This document shows positions 11,593 through 23,258 of a stretch of 64,000 nt of DNA, in pieces. The notes under the pieces were generated by a model, which saw only the letters and a program-made list of their open reading frames with translations, did not search any database and was not told the DNA's origin. Source of the stretch: Angiostrongylus vasorum (Eukaryota; Nematoda; Chromadorea; Rhabditida; Metastrongylidae); the NCBI GenBank assembly GCA_018806985.1, contig JADANN010000468.1, forward strand, positions 3,394,072-3,458,071. Reading direction: 5' to 3'. Within the stretch, counting starts at the first letter, position 1, and each line of letters opens with the position of its first letter. The position numbers were made by a program, and so were the translations under genes.

Positions 11593-13035
11593 ATGGACGA
11601 GAAGAAGGACTCGCTCAGAGGTGTGGCTTTTGCAGCCGTCGTCTTCTCAACTGTAGCCGTTTCTGCATGTTTGGTTACATTTCCACTGGTATTCCACTAT
11701 ATTCAGACGTTACAGGCAACCGTTCAAGTTAGTTCAAACAATATACTTACTCCACCATGTTTTGTTTCTGTCTGAAAAAATTAGACACCATATTCTCTTG
11801 GTTCGCATAAGGAAGCTTGTGCGAACAGTTCTCATTGTGATGATAAGCTGCCCTTTCAATGTTATAAGCTACGGCTTAAGTCAAGCTGATAATTTTGGCT
11901 AGAATCCTCTTCAACCTGAAAGAAAAAAAGCTAGATAAATAACATGAACAGAACTCAGATTTTGTTTAACGTTTTATTTTGAACGAAAGCTAAACTAACA
12001 AACTAATGTTAACTTTATATTCACCGCATACTACAATATTTCACGGCAGGGCATTATGTTAAGCGCAATCACAATTGTGCTGAGATATTTGCCAAAAACA
12101 AAATAATAGTTACTACAGCAGCTAAAACCCCAGAAATATAAGGTACTTGATGCTTTTGATACAAAATAAGGTGTAGCATGAATGTTTAGTCAATGGTTTC
12201 CTAATGATTTACTTGTATTTGGTTTGTAAATCAGTAGTTTAGGGCGAAGTTGAGTACTGCAAGTCACGTTCAAGAGACATGTGGCGTGAGATGGTAGAAG
12301 TCACTCCAGAAGATCGCGAAGACCCATTCAATGTCCTCTTCCGTGTTACTCGTCAAGTTGAAGCCCAGTGCTGTACTTGTCAGCAAGGACCACCCGGTCC
12401 CGATGGAGAACCCGGCACCGATGGCAAAGATGGGGAACCAGGAGCTGGTCCAGGTGCACCAGGTCCACCAGGACCCGATGCAGAACTCCACGATCGTCTG
12501 CTACCAGTACCACCACAATGCCCATGTCAAGCTCCTCCTGGAATGCCGGGACCACCTGGACAACCGGGACAAGATGGTGCTCCCGGACAACCAGGTAACA
12601 ACGGAAACGACGGAGCACCTGGACCGCAGGGTCCTGTAGGACCACCTGGTCCCCCTGGACAACCTGGTCAGCCTGGAATGCGCGGACCACCTGGAGAACC
12701 TGGCAAGTTGGTTCCCGGCGGTCCTGCACCAAGCGGACCTCCTGGACCATCTGGGCGTCCTGGAGCACCTGGACAACCCGGAAAGGCAGGGCCACCAGGA
12801 AGAGATGGAGACAACGGATCACCCGGAGCCCCTGGAGAGCCAGGTGAGTAATTATAGTAATACCAACAGTGATCTTATGAATCCTAGCAGATTTTCAATC
12901 ATTTTTAAAAATTAGGACAGCGAGGGACCACCTGGACCACCAGGACCAGCTGGAAGTCCAGGGGTCGTCGGAGACCAAGGACCGCCCGGCAGCTGCGACC
13001 ACTGTCCGCCTGCTCGACTCGCTCCCGGCTATTAA
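11593..13035 (+). CDS. Cuticle collagen (Col_cuticle_N + Gly-X-Y repeats)
   Basis: This is a structural collagen of the nematode cuticle, secreted by the hypodermis. Exons are 11,593-11,727 (45 codons), 12,243-12,843 and 12,916-13,035. Residues 1-45 begin [20 protein letters not shown], the charged start and single hydrophobic anchor of the cuticle-collagen N-terminal domain. Exon 2 opens with a non-collagen stretch containing CKSRSRD, a possible subtilisin-type cleavage box, then a CCTC cysteine cluster (residues about 88-91). Gly-X-Y blocks follow, interrupted by a CPCQAP cluster and a short non-GXY gap. The C-terminus is a CDHCPP knot ending in GY before TAA, typical of the family. About 285 residues is normal size. 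Oddity: exon 2 ends in phase 1 (CCA G|gtgagt) but exon 3 reads as collagen only in phase 0, so this copy has a one-base inconsistency, either a sequence error or a lesion. The exact paralogue cannot be named. Confidence 0.93.
12040..12110 (-). repeat. Repeat family C fragment in collagen intron 1
   Basis: CACGGCAGGGCATTATG ... TGCTGAGATATTTGCCAAA is the reverse of the family C core seen at 545-690 and 46,005-46,145. Confidence 0.5.
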
Positions 13036-13048
13036 GGATTTATTGGAT

Positions 13049-13054
13049 AATAAA
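13049..13054 (+). terminator. Poly(A) signal AATAAA of the collagen gene
   Basis: AATAAA lies 14 bases after the collagen TAA. This is a short 3'UTR, as is common for cuticle collagens. Confidence 0.65.
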
Positions 13055-13381
13055 GATCCCTTCGCAATCTCTACTAACCTACGAAATATCAAGACGATTT
13101 TGGGGGCAATTCACCTTAAAACCATCATATCGTTTCTGGTGGTTTTTCAATGGGATAAAAAAGATTGGCTGATTAATGAGAAAAAACTAAAAAGTAGCTC
13201 ACTGAAAAATGGACTAAAATAAGATAAAAAAGATATCTTAAACGTCGGCCGGATAACTCTTTTCACCAATCGCATGTTAGCTTAATAATCGAGGAAAGTA
13301 AAAAGGATCTAACAAACATAAAAAATAGGTGTCTGATTAAATCGAAAATTGTTCTGAAGACAAGAAGGGAATGATTTGTAG

Positions 13382-13630
13382 GTAGATACTTATCAGGGCT
13401 CCATCAAAAGCGATCTAGTAAGCAAACATACAACAAATCTCTCGTATCAACAAACATCTGAGGGCCTGAGGGAGCTTTTTAATGACAATAGCAAAACTCA
13501 CATGATGGAGGCTGGAACGAACCGCTTCTCCCAGCATACCCGTTCCTACGGTCTCAAGAGGAAAAACTGGAAGTCAAGCGACATTGAAACGTTCTTTGGC
13601 GGTCGTAATTACCAAAAGAACTACCCGTAA
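13382..13630 (+). CDS. Orphan C-terminal coding exon, unrecognised protein
   Basis: An acceptor TTTGTAG precedes 83 open codons from GTA GAT ACT to TAA with no ATG at the start. The frame is rich in ordinary codons and reads as a basic, Asn/Ser/Thr-rich tail containing HTRSYGLKRKNWKSSDIETF and ending FFGGRNYQKNYP. It lies 346 bases after the collagen stop. I find no upstream exon in the interval 13,036-13,381 that could feed it in phase, so it is either the last exon of a gene whose other exons lie further upstream, an alternative 3' exon, or a gene fragment. I do not recognise the protein family. The SYGLKRK and FFGGR stretches look faintly like processing sites, but no repeat of a peptide unit supports a neuropeptide call. 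Confidence 0.5.
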   Translation, partial: VDTYQGSIKSDLVSKHTTNLSYQQTSEGLRELFNDNSKTHMMEAGTNRFSQHTRSYGLKRKNWKSSDIETFFGGRNYQKNYP

Positions 13631-15687
13631 TTTCCGAATCTTCTAAATGGTACCTACACAAGCCAAAGTGGAACCATTTACCGAAATGTAATTAATGTTC
13701 TTAACTTTCAGTAGCTTTTAAACGTCTTTTCCTTTATGCCTCCTATCCATAATTCCCCTTGCTAATGATTTATAATTAAGAAGAAGACATGTTATTTACA
13801 CTTCACAGTTAACTATCTTTAAACACCAGAAATTTACAGCCCTGATGGACGAAAAACGAATGCTCTAAAGACGGAATACATTTGCGCATATGATGATGAA
13901 ATGTTAAGAAAATTTGGTAATCTGAAGACTTGGAAGAACCGGCTCCATAGATAGAACCTTTGCTGAATAATATATGAAAAACAGTAGGTGACTTCTAGAG
14001 AAGTCTCAGGAATAATATCAAATCTAAAAATAGGATGACGGGTAGTTGAAAACTCTGCTACTTTAGAAAGTTGCTTCAGAAGCCATGAAAAGAACAGTGA
14101 ATTCCCACATTTTCATATCAGCTATAGATTTCTAGTTGGACTCTCTCATGAGTGATATTCAGGCCTTAGCATGGCTACCTGCGTATTCCCACAAAAGCCG
14201 TGTTTGACTAGCAGTTGACCCTCAATATATTCTCAAACAAGAGTCAAGTTATGATATCATGAATTTGAAAACCTCCACAGATGATAGTTAGGTAACGGAA
14301 GAGATGTAAACACGGACAGACTACGCGGTATTTAAGTTTATCAAATACACAGATGTCTTGCAAATGGGTCTCATATACTTGGGTACGATTCTTATTTGTG
14401 CTTTTCCTTGACAACAATCATTCATTGAGGTACCCTCCGTTGAGCAACCATTCTATGATTTAGAATTCCACTATGGGTACAGCTCCATGCAGCTTGTTTA
14501 CATGAGCTAAGAAAAAGCCAATCTTGCAAAAGATATGGTTATGACTATGGTGGTTCAGTTGCATAGTATGCTTCTCTCTGCGTAGCACGTCATGGACAAG
14601 TTGCTTTAATCCAACATTAATGACATCCCACACAAACCATGACTCGATCACTTCTCACAGGTTTTGAAACTGTCTAATAGATGGCAGAGACCAGTTCAAG
14701 ATGTAATAAAGACTGTTTCTTTGCAAGTTCGTCAGATTTTTACCTGATGTTCTCATGAACGTTCCAAAGTCGATATCATGGTCGCTAATCAAACCATAAT
14801 GATCAGAGGGCCACCTTCAAAGCGCTACTGCCATCGATGGCACTTTCTAGTAAACCTTACTATTATCCCAACTTATTCACAGTCAACTCGTTTAAGGATT
14901 GAGCGGTGATGTTTATGTTACGAACACTGGTATTTGGTAAAGTTCGCCATCAACGAACAACAGAAAAAAGAAACTAGAATTTCATAGTTGCGCTGGGTAC
15001 TTGAGTCACTCTTTACTTAGATCCATCCTTAGATGGGCTATCTTCACAAGCAATCCGCGACTAAGCACGCCAGAAAACCTTTTGAGCGATTCTTTCTTTC
15101 TATAGCTTCCCGACATAGATATGTTAGGGAGCTTCCTCAGATCATCATCACAAGCAGTTGCCGACCTTTGTGAATCTTGTGGATATGACTAAGTTTCTTC
15201 TACAATGGCGGTAATCTTCAACATTGATTTCCTCCTGAATGGGCTTCCGAATTGAAATACCGATTTTGCGTCCAGCTTAGGTTGGCTGGGTGACACCCTT
15301 GATATATATCACAGCTCAGCATCCACGAAATATTTATGTTATACGACCACAAATCTATTTAAAAAAACCCAGAAAAATGTTTTGGTAATCCTTCTTGATA
15401 CCGATGTTTTACTGTTTCTGCTCAGTCGGGTTCGATTTAAACCGAAAGACATTAAAACTCAAGAAATACCCTTTTTGTCAGAATCGTTAGTAACGAAGAA
15501 GCCTGAGTAAGTATCAAACACAACCCACTAAACTAATTACCACTCCAGCTACGGGCTGTTTACGGGTCTGAACCTGCGATATTCATTAGGAGCATGTCCT
15601 GCACACCCAAACTGAGAAAAGAGTTCAATACTCCTATCTGGAAGGACTGCAAATAGTTCCTAAGTTTATGGCGGCGTCCTAAAACTC
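13631..15687. other. Gene-free stretch, possibly decayed transposon
   Basis: No frame above 63 residues and no clear splice-flanked exon. The block 14,400-15,300 has a more mixed base composition than its surroundings and could be an old transposon, but I recognise no motif in it. Confidence 0.35.
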
Positions 15688-15960
15688 GCGACTAACGCAG
15701 TGGTCGTAAGTCCTTTGCAATAAACACGTGGTCATTGGTTCGATCTCGTGCTCCGAGTTCACCAAACCCGCCTTTTGTTCCGTGGTCCGCAAACTGGCGC
15801 CAGAGTTGTTTCGGAGGAGAGCAGCACTGACTCGACACATCGGAAGGCTACCGGGATTCATTGTGTAGATCAGGTGCTCATTCAACCACTTCTAACGATA
15901 CTTGATGAAGTCGAATACACGGCGCATTCCTAAGGGATAGATGAACGCCGGAATCGTTAT
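15688..15960 (+). repeat. SINE family A copy
   Basis: Head GACTAACGCAGTGGTCG (A box) and GGTTCGATCTC (B box, one mismatch), then the family body with GCAGCACTGACTCGACAC and GATGAAGTCGAAT. Confidence 0.8.
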
Positions 15961-16238
15961 TCTTTCATGCTTCATGCTGCTGTTCTGCAATAAACCTATC
16001 CGATTCTTCGGCAGGTAATCAGATGCATAAAAGTCGGCGATTGAGTGCGGAGACGACCTGAGTCCCAACTGTCATCGCCTCCTCGAAACCCTGCAGAAAA
16101 TAGATAGGCCATCCAGCAATATAACAACTAAGAAGAAATTGTACTCAGGCTTGCACGACATGAGAAGACAAGTCATTCAAGTAACCAATGAAGTAGTAAG
16201 TAAAACGTGGTAATGTGAAAAACCCTGATAAACTAACA

Positions 16239-16510
16239 GGATAAAGCTCTCGGCGTTGATCAATCCCTGAGGAATGCGCCATGCATTCGACTTTATTAAG
16301 CATCGTTTAGAGGTGACTGAATGCATATCTGGCTTATATAATGACCCGCTTTGGCCTACCGATGTACCGAGCCAGTGCTGCTACCCTCCTAGACAAGTCT
16401 CACATCAAATGACCGACGCCGGAGGGATGGAAGGCTTCGTGAGTCACGGGCGCGGGGATCGATCTCATGTGTACTGCAGGGCGTCTCCGACCATTGCGCT
16501 AAACGCGCCT
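16239..16510 (-). repeat. SINE family A copy
   Basis: Starts AGGATAAAGCTCTCGGCGTT and ends with the complement of the tRNA-like head (CCGACCATTGCGCTAAACGC). A nearly full-length copy upstream of the NDRG gene. Between it and 17,279 I see no other gene. Confidence 0.85.
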
Positions 16511-17278
16511 GAAAAACTGAAATCTGAAAAAATAAGATGAGAACCATTTACTGGTGCATATTTATATGTACGTTCAGTACAGCAGTAGCACAGGTGGTTA
16601 CGTTCGGAGAACCGTTTCGGATTTAGTTGAGTTTAGAACACGTAAAAAACATAGTCATCTCTAGGATAGCAGAAATTGGAATTGCGTCCTAGTCCAACAA
16701 GAAAAAAACCACATTATACGAATTGTTACGCATACACGACTTCTAGTTCGCAAAAAGCCGAGATACCACTACAATACTCGGTGAATCAGGTCATTTCATG
16801 TCGTTTTCACACTCGCTATAAGCAAAGAGCTCTTCAAGAAAACTGATGCTCGCTCGAAGACTGAACGACTTTTTAACGATTCAAAGCGAGCAAATGAAAG
16901 TAGACGCCAGGATACAAGACAGTTTCTTTGTCTCGAAACTGCATTGTATGAACTACAATACTTGGTGATGGCTTGGTCCGAATAAATTCTAGCAAACAGA
17001 ACGAGTGCTGATGTTATGGCGTAATTTTGCATGTGGCGTAGTTACAGACCGCTTTTTTCATATACAGTAGCCACATTTAGAAATATGCTGTTAGATTGTC
17101 GACGTGGGGAGTTTTTGTATTTCGTGCTGGTCTATTAGTAACGGTGGCCGATAAATCTCTCTTAGAAGATCTTCTGCGTACAGCCTTCAATCTTGGGGCA
17201 ATTCTCGAGAAGAGTCTAGTGTTTCATCGTCTTAGTTGTGCTTTATTTGATTTTTTACCGAGTGCTTCAAAACCGTTT

Positions 17279-20200
17279 ATGAGTTCAATGGAGATGCACG
17301 CTCTCAGCAACGATTTGCAACCACTAGTCGATAATCCAATTCCGGAAATGAATGCGGTTCGATTCTAACGTTGTTTTCTTTTTCGGATTCACAACTTTAC
17401 TTGTCGAGAAAGTTCTTGTTTATGTTTATTTCTGTGGTGCAGCAGAGAGCTAGGGTTGCACGAGTTTCTTTCTTAGTCTCTATTGGTGTTCGTCAAAATG
17501 TCGCTATCTAGTAATCAGTAGGACGTATCAATACATATTTTGAGAGTTTGTTATTCTTTTTTTATATTCTACATGGAAGACAAAAGGGCACGACATATAA
17601 GTCCTTACGAATCGGTGTATCCCTTCCAACGGTTTCCCGCCTCATAGTGGCTGGGAGGTGTTCCTGGCTGCCAAGCTGCGATGTACAGTGGATGTATTCA
17701 TCTCTCCGGCAAGGCCTCCTAAGCTGAGAAAGAGTCGGCATCTCCATCAGGAAGCCCAGCTAAGATTAAACCAATATCAAGATCCATCACCGTGCTGGTA
17801 TCAAACTAGTCGCATGGTGGCAAATCTCCCTCTGATCCACAAGGGCGGCGAGTGCCTGTGGCAATGATCTGGGGTAGACTTTGGCCGTGCTGACCTCAGG
17901 ACACCAGAAAACCACAATGGGTAAACCAGCGAAACTCCGAAAAAATGGAAGTTATGCTGGGGTCCGCTCAACCAGTGAAGATGGTCCATCCTGGAATCCA
18001 ATTAAGTCTGTGTGTCACAATGTGCAACCGTTGCAACTTGTGTCGCTTTAACTCCTCTTTATGACTTTCAAAAACATCTCTGGTTTGTTTTATTTTCGTG
18101 ATTTTAAGGTTACTTTTTCAACAATGAGGCGAACGTTGTATGAGTGAAGCAGTTTCAGGCACAGTAAATCTTATGTTTCATGTTCACGGGACAAAGTTGG
18201 CATACTATTTCTTTTTCTTCGTTATCTTAGGAAAGAGTGGATACCGTTTATGGTAAAGTGAAGGTTTCGATCTACGGTGATCGGACTAAGCATCCTCTGA
18301 TCACGTTTCATGACCTTGGACTTGATTGTGAGTATTTATAAGGTTTCATTTGAATAGATTTATTGGTCGCTATCGGTCAGTTACTCTGTTATTTAAATCC
18401 ATTGCGATTTTTGTGATTATTACTCTTAATCGCTCTCTCCTTCTAAAGTTATCTGCTTTAGCTGAGAGCAATTTCCAAAACTTTTTCCAATTTGTGTCCA
18501 TTGCTGAGTTTACGGAGAAATTTTGTGTTTACAACATTAATGCACCTGGACAAGAGGTCGATGCACAAACTTTTCCCGATTCGTAAGTATAAGAGAAACT
18601 TTACTTTGGCTTTGTTCATTTTGTTCTTTTATCCATTATTTTGCTCTTAAGGTATGACTATCCATCAATGGATGGTCTTGCTGAAGTCGTCGAAACCGTC
18701 GTCAACCACTTCGAGTAAGTAATACACTATTCCCTTTGTTCAAACTCCGTGCTCATGTCTCTTGCTCCATTATTTCTTTATTATGTTATCTTTCTTAATG
18801 TTATGTTCTTTTGAAAGATTTCCGTTTACCTGTATATAATAGCTGTTAGGGTCGAGTAACGCAGTGATAGTGATGGGGGTCCAACTTGGTTATGCTCACC
18901 CCGAGGTCCACCAAGCCTTCTATCTTTCCGGGGTTGAGAAATTGGTACCAAACTTGTTTGAAATCGCTTCCTGCTATCCACCAAAGATGATCATTGCTTG
19001 TGATTGAGATCAGGGAAGTCCGTACAACAGCTGTCTTAGGATAACGTGGAAAAGCGACACGACCAGCAGTCAGTGACATTGATATGCAAAACCGAAAATC
19101 CGTAGGCAGCAACGAACCCACACGCGAAATACGAATATCTTCGTGGATCGCTAGTTCTGATAATTTAAGGAAGCGTGTATAAACGCAGCGATCTGCACAA
19201 CAAGTGATGTCAGGTCGTATAGAAAAAGTAACCGTCAGTTCTAGAAGAACTGAGATGGCATTGAAACCTGATATGGCTTAAATACTATGGAGAATAAGGT
19301 CTTGTGATGATTTCGTTACAGCGGTATTTTTTGGTTAAAATTTCAAGTAAATTTCGTAAGCGACTCATTTTGCCATGGTAAAGTAGTTTTTTGCATAATT
19401 AAAAAGTAGTCTTACTTACTTGGATACTTGCACGGCCTGTTGTGCGGACCTCACCATAATCTTCATTGTTTCGGAATTTGATGGTTTAGCCATTGTGGTT
19501 TCCTGGAATGTCAAGAGTCAGTCTGGCGAAACTCTGCCCCAGGTCGTCACCACCACAGGCAGTCGCAGCCGTTGTGGATCAAAGAGAGATTTCCCACCAT
19601 GCGACTTTGATACCAGGACGGTGGTGGATCCTGGTATTGTTTACTCTTAGCTTGGTTTCCTGTTGTAAACGCCGGACTCCTTCTCGGCTTGGCAGACCCT
19701 GCTGAGGGGATGAATTCCCCCGTTATACATCGCTGTCCGACACCCAGGAATGCCTTCCAGCCACGATGAGGCGGTCAACCGTTGGGAGGATTAAAAGCAG
19801 TCAGTTAAAAAAGAAATTAGCATATCAAAATCGTGGAATATAAGAGCGATCCTTGCTTAGATATTGTACAGACGTTTATCCTTCTTTACTCTATTTTCCT
19901 TTTTTACAAACCCTGATTTGTTTGCTTTTAGACTACAATCTATCATTGCTTTTGGTGTTGGCGTGGGAGCTAATGTTCTTCTCAGATATGCAGTTAGGTG
20001 TTCTTCATTTATATTGGTTTTGACATCATCTTTTATTGCTATTTAAACTCTCGTGCTTCAAAGTTTCATGGCAAAATCTCGCACTCGAAGTCTGTTTGTG
20101 CTAACAAACTACTACTCAGAAGTTCGAAATAAAGTCCGACGTGTCAGAATTTAATCGATTATCGTTGCAGCTGCGAAATCAACGCCGGCTGGACGCACTG

Positions 20201-22301
20201 ATTCTTGTGAACTGTGTTGCAAACGCTGCGGGATGGATCGAATGGGCATATCAGAAGGTAACCCTGGAATTTCATGTGTTTTTTAGAAAGTAATAATAAT
20301 AGTAGTGCTTTGTTTTACGAAATGTATGCTGTGCACAACTTGTCTTCTTTGATCACTTCTGTGGCAATCCATAATTTGTTTTGATTCGGCCTCAGCTACC
20401 CTAATTTTCGGTCCATACATGTTAAAGCCTTACTCCTGACTTTGAATTCATTAGAAAGGTCTTATAGTCATGCTTAATTACTCAGTTGATGTTCTTCTCA
20501 ATCTAGGAAGGCTAGGGTGGATTGTCTTTTATTTGTACTCTGTTCCTATACCTCCTAACGGTTTACCGCCTCATCATGGACGGGAGGTGTTCCTGGGTGT
20601 CGGACTGCGATGTGCAGCGGGGGGATTCGTCCCCCGACACGGTCGCGCAAGCTGAGAAGGAGTCCGGCGTTTCCATCAGGAAGCCTAGCTAAGACTAAAC
20701 CAATACCAAGATCCGCCACCGTCCTGGTATCAAAGTCGCATGTTGGCAAATCTCCCTCTGATCCACAAGGGCTGCGACTGCCCGTGGTGGTGAAGACCTG
20801 GGGCTGACTTTGGCCAGGCTGACCTCGGGATTCCAGGGAACCACAATGGCTTAACCAGCAAATCTCCGATAAATGGTGATTGTGCTGTGGCCCGCACAAC
20901 CAGTGAAGACGGGCTGTTCAAGTGTTCAAGTGTTCTATACCATTGACATAACTATGTAAGTGTTCAAAAGTAAAGTGAAAAAAATTAAGTTAAAGAACCA
21001 TAGGGTTGATTATAAGCAGTTGTTGAGGTGTTTCTACATACAAGATTCTTTTGAGCTAAATATATGTGATATGCAAAAAATTTTATGCTGAAATTTAAAG
21101 TTCGAGTGGAAGGCGAAATTATGTAAAATTAATGCGTTTCTTATTTTTCTAATCGTTTTTCATCTTATTTCTGCTATAAAACTGGATGAAGCCTGCATCA
21201 GATGAACATTCGATATCTTCGCGGTACTGGAATGAACACATTCACTGTCGACTATCTGATGTGGCATCACTTCGGACGTCGTCTGGATGAATGCAGTCCG
21301 GACATAGTGCGCCAGTATCGCGTCTACTTCCAACATTTGTCTAGTCCGAAGAACTTGGCGATGTTCATTGAATCGTATATGAAGTGAGTATTGAGAAAGT
21401 TCTTCATGTGTTATTTAAAACAATTTATAATTTTCTATCTGGAGTTTAAGGTGTGTTCTCCATTGCTGCTTAGATTGAGACTAATCAGTTGAGTTCTTTG
21501 CATTCGTGAAGTTAAGACCTAGTTTTCATTCGTTTTTATCTGCCTTTTATAAATGGTCGGTTAATGATAACGACAGATGCATTGCGGTTGAATAGTGGAT
21601 TCGAATATAATCTCAAAAGTACCATCCTTCTATAAGAAGTTTGTGCAGAACAAATCTGCATTATAGGATTTTTTCTAGCTATTTAACCAGTGACATCGTT
21701 CCAGTCGCACCGCTATTCCGATTTCCCGTGATGGACTGTCTGGTCCAGTGTTGAATGTCCCTGTTCTTCAAATTGTTGGTGCCGGAAGTCCATTTGTGAA
21801 TGATACAGTGGATGTTAACACGAAATTGGATCCTTCACGTTCCGATTGGATAAAGGCAAGCCTTAACGTTTAATAACGTATCTTGGCAGTTTCTTTATTT
21901 GCATATTTCTGTAGCCACTGGTTTTCTCCAGGTTTCTGATGCATGCGGGCTAGTGTTGGACGATCGCCCAGAAATTGTCACGGAGAGTGTGATACTATTT
22001 CTGCAAGGACTTGGCTTCTGTAGGTTTTCCGTTTTGAATTCTATGGTAGGAGATTTGTCCTATGAAAATTGCAAGCTCATCGGCTTACATTCACAAGATT
22101 CTCTAGTCCTAACAAAAGTTTTTATCATTATTATGAGTATTATGAAGATGTTGTACTCAGGTATCGTGCTGTTGTTGTCCTTTAATTGATGTTCTCTGTT
22201 ATTTAGTCCCAACAATGAATGTTGTGAAGTTGATGAAGAAGATCCAGGATACTCAAAACGGGTCATGTTTTGCTGTTTCAGACAGTGTGGACGAATGTTA
22301 A
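17279..22301 (+). CDS. NDRG-family protein (N-myc downstream-regulated-like)
   Basis: NDRG proteins are non-enzymatic alpha/beta-hydrolase-fold proteins of the cytoplasm and endosomes linked to stress, growth and trafficking. Exons: 17,279-17,356; 18,231-18,327; 18,462-18,582; 18,652-18,714; 19,932-19,992; 20,171-20,257; 21,202-21,383; 21,705-21,855; 21,932-22,019; 22,207-22,301. They join in phase into 340 residues, near the length of the conserved NDRG core; the long C-terminal tails of vertebrate members are missing. Diagnostic stretches are NINAPGQEVDAQTFPDS, YPSMDGLAEV, GVGVGANVLLRYA, GWIEWA and KLDPSRSDWIK, each aligning with the NDRG family, and an ending in EC. The nucleophile elbow (about residues 128-132) has glycine/valine where hydrolases have serine. 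Exon 1 is the least certain because its donor is weak (GCG|gttcga). The intron after 21,855 starts GC. Introns hold SINE and family B insertions. Confidence 0.9.
17621..17990 (+). repeat. Repeat family B copy in NDRG intron 1
   Basis: Begins CCTTCCAACGGTTTCCCGCC and carries the family body (CCTGGTATCAAA near the A-rich middle, AACCAGTGAAGATGG at the end). Its orientation is opposite to the copy at 1,229. Confidence 0.75.
18847..19035 (+). repeat. SINE family A fragment
   Basis: GTAACGCAGTGATAG in the A-box position, then CACCAAGCCTTCTATC and GAAATTGGTACCAAACTTG of the family body. Degenerate copy in an NDRG intron. Confidence 0.6.
19412..19790 (-). repeat. Repeat family B copy in NDRG intron
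   Basis: Starts with the tail CTTACTTGGATACTTG and ends GCGGTCAACCGTTGGGAGG. Full length. Confidence 0.8.
20551..20937 (+). repeat. Repeat family B copy in NDRG intron
   Basis: Starts CCTCCTAACGGTTTACCGCC and ends with three imperfect copies of GTTCAAGT, the short tandem tail. Full length and opposite in orientation to the copy at 19,412, about 760 bp away. Confidence 0.85.
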
Positions 22302-22978
22302 GGAGGCGGATTGTTCATACTGACCTGTTTTTTCCACTTCTTTAAATTAGGTACCTTACTTGTAGGGAATGGATTCTCATTTATTGTTCTTCATTTGCTG
22401 TGAGTCTTTTATTATGTAATATTTGGATTTTATTGAGCTTATCGTGAATGTCTAGTGTAGAGGCTTTAAACATTAGTACATAATCTCAGCCTGTTCGTTG
22501 AAAATACATGCCTTATTATTGCATGTTCTTACTAATATGGCTCATCTATAGAAGGCCATTGTAGGCCGTTCCTCGTGCATCGGTTCAGTACTGTGCTTCT
22601 TATGATCACTTACAGTCGATCGTCACTAGTCTACATATTTATGCTTGGCATTCTGTCTCGTGAATTTGTTCCTCTTCGGGACAACTAGTGCATTTCTAGT
22701 ATCAATTGTGAAGCCTCCAGATTTCAGTATTTCGAAACACCTCAATAAAAAGTTTCACTATATCTCACAGAGTTACATGAAATAGCAATAATTTGGTTGT
22801 CAATGCTTGCCACAATTATATGTTCAGTCTAATGTTTTTAAAATGTTGTTGTGAAATTAGACGCTGTATAGTGTTGGATAAGGAGTAATAGGGTACAACC
22901 ACGATTACATCATTGGTGGAGGAGCGAGGTCTCTTTTCTAGTGCAAAGGTAGCTAGATTTTATGCCATATCATAGGGG
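22302..22978. other. 3' flank of the NDRG gene
   Basis: No gene. An AATAAA within CTCAATAAAAAGTTTCAC near 22,744 is a candidate poly(A) signal for the NDRG transcript. Confidence 0.4.
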
Positions 22979-23258
22979 GGCGTGTGGCGCAGTGGTCGGA
23001 GGCGCTCAGCAATACACATGGGTTCGATTCCCGCACCAAAGGCTCAGCAAGCGTTTCATCCTTGCGGGTTCGGCAAATTGGTACCAGACTTGTCTGGGAG
23101 AATAGCAGCACTGACTCGATACACCGCTAGGCCATCGCGAGTCATTGTGTGGGAGAGGTATACATTCAGTCACCTTCAATGATGCTTAATGAAGTCGAAT
23201 GCATGTTGCATCCATCAGTGATTGATCACCGCCGAGGGCATTATCCTTTTTATCCTTT
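22979..23258 (+). repeat. SINE family A, reference-quality copy
   Basis: The head has A box GTGTGGCGCAGTGGTCGG and a perfect B box GGTTCGATTCC about 35 bases later, the internal promoter of a tRNA-derived RNA polymerase III unit. A body of about 200 bp and a tail ATTATCCTTTTTATCCTTTA follow. It is not a tRNA gene: the acceptor stem and anticodon arm do not close. Confidence 0.9.

Noticed and set aside
12346..12822. Long frames antisense and in other frames over the collagen gene
   Set aside because: They are by-products of the GC-rich Gly-X-Y repeat; the sense frame is unmistakable collagen.
22979..23040. Possible tRNA gene from A and B boxes
   Set aside because: The boxes are good but the acceptor and anticodon stems do not pair, and the same head recurs in many repeat copies with a common body and tail, so it is a SINE head.
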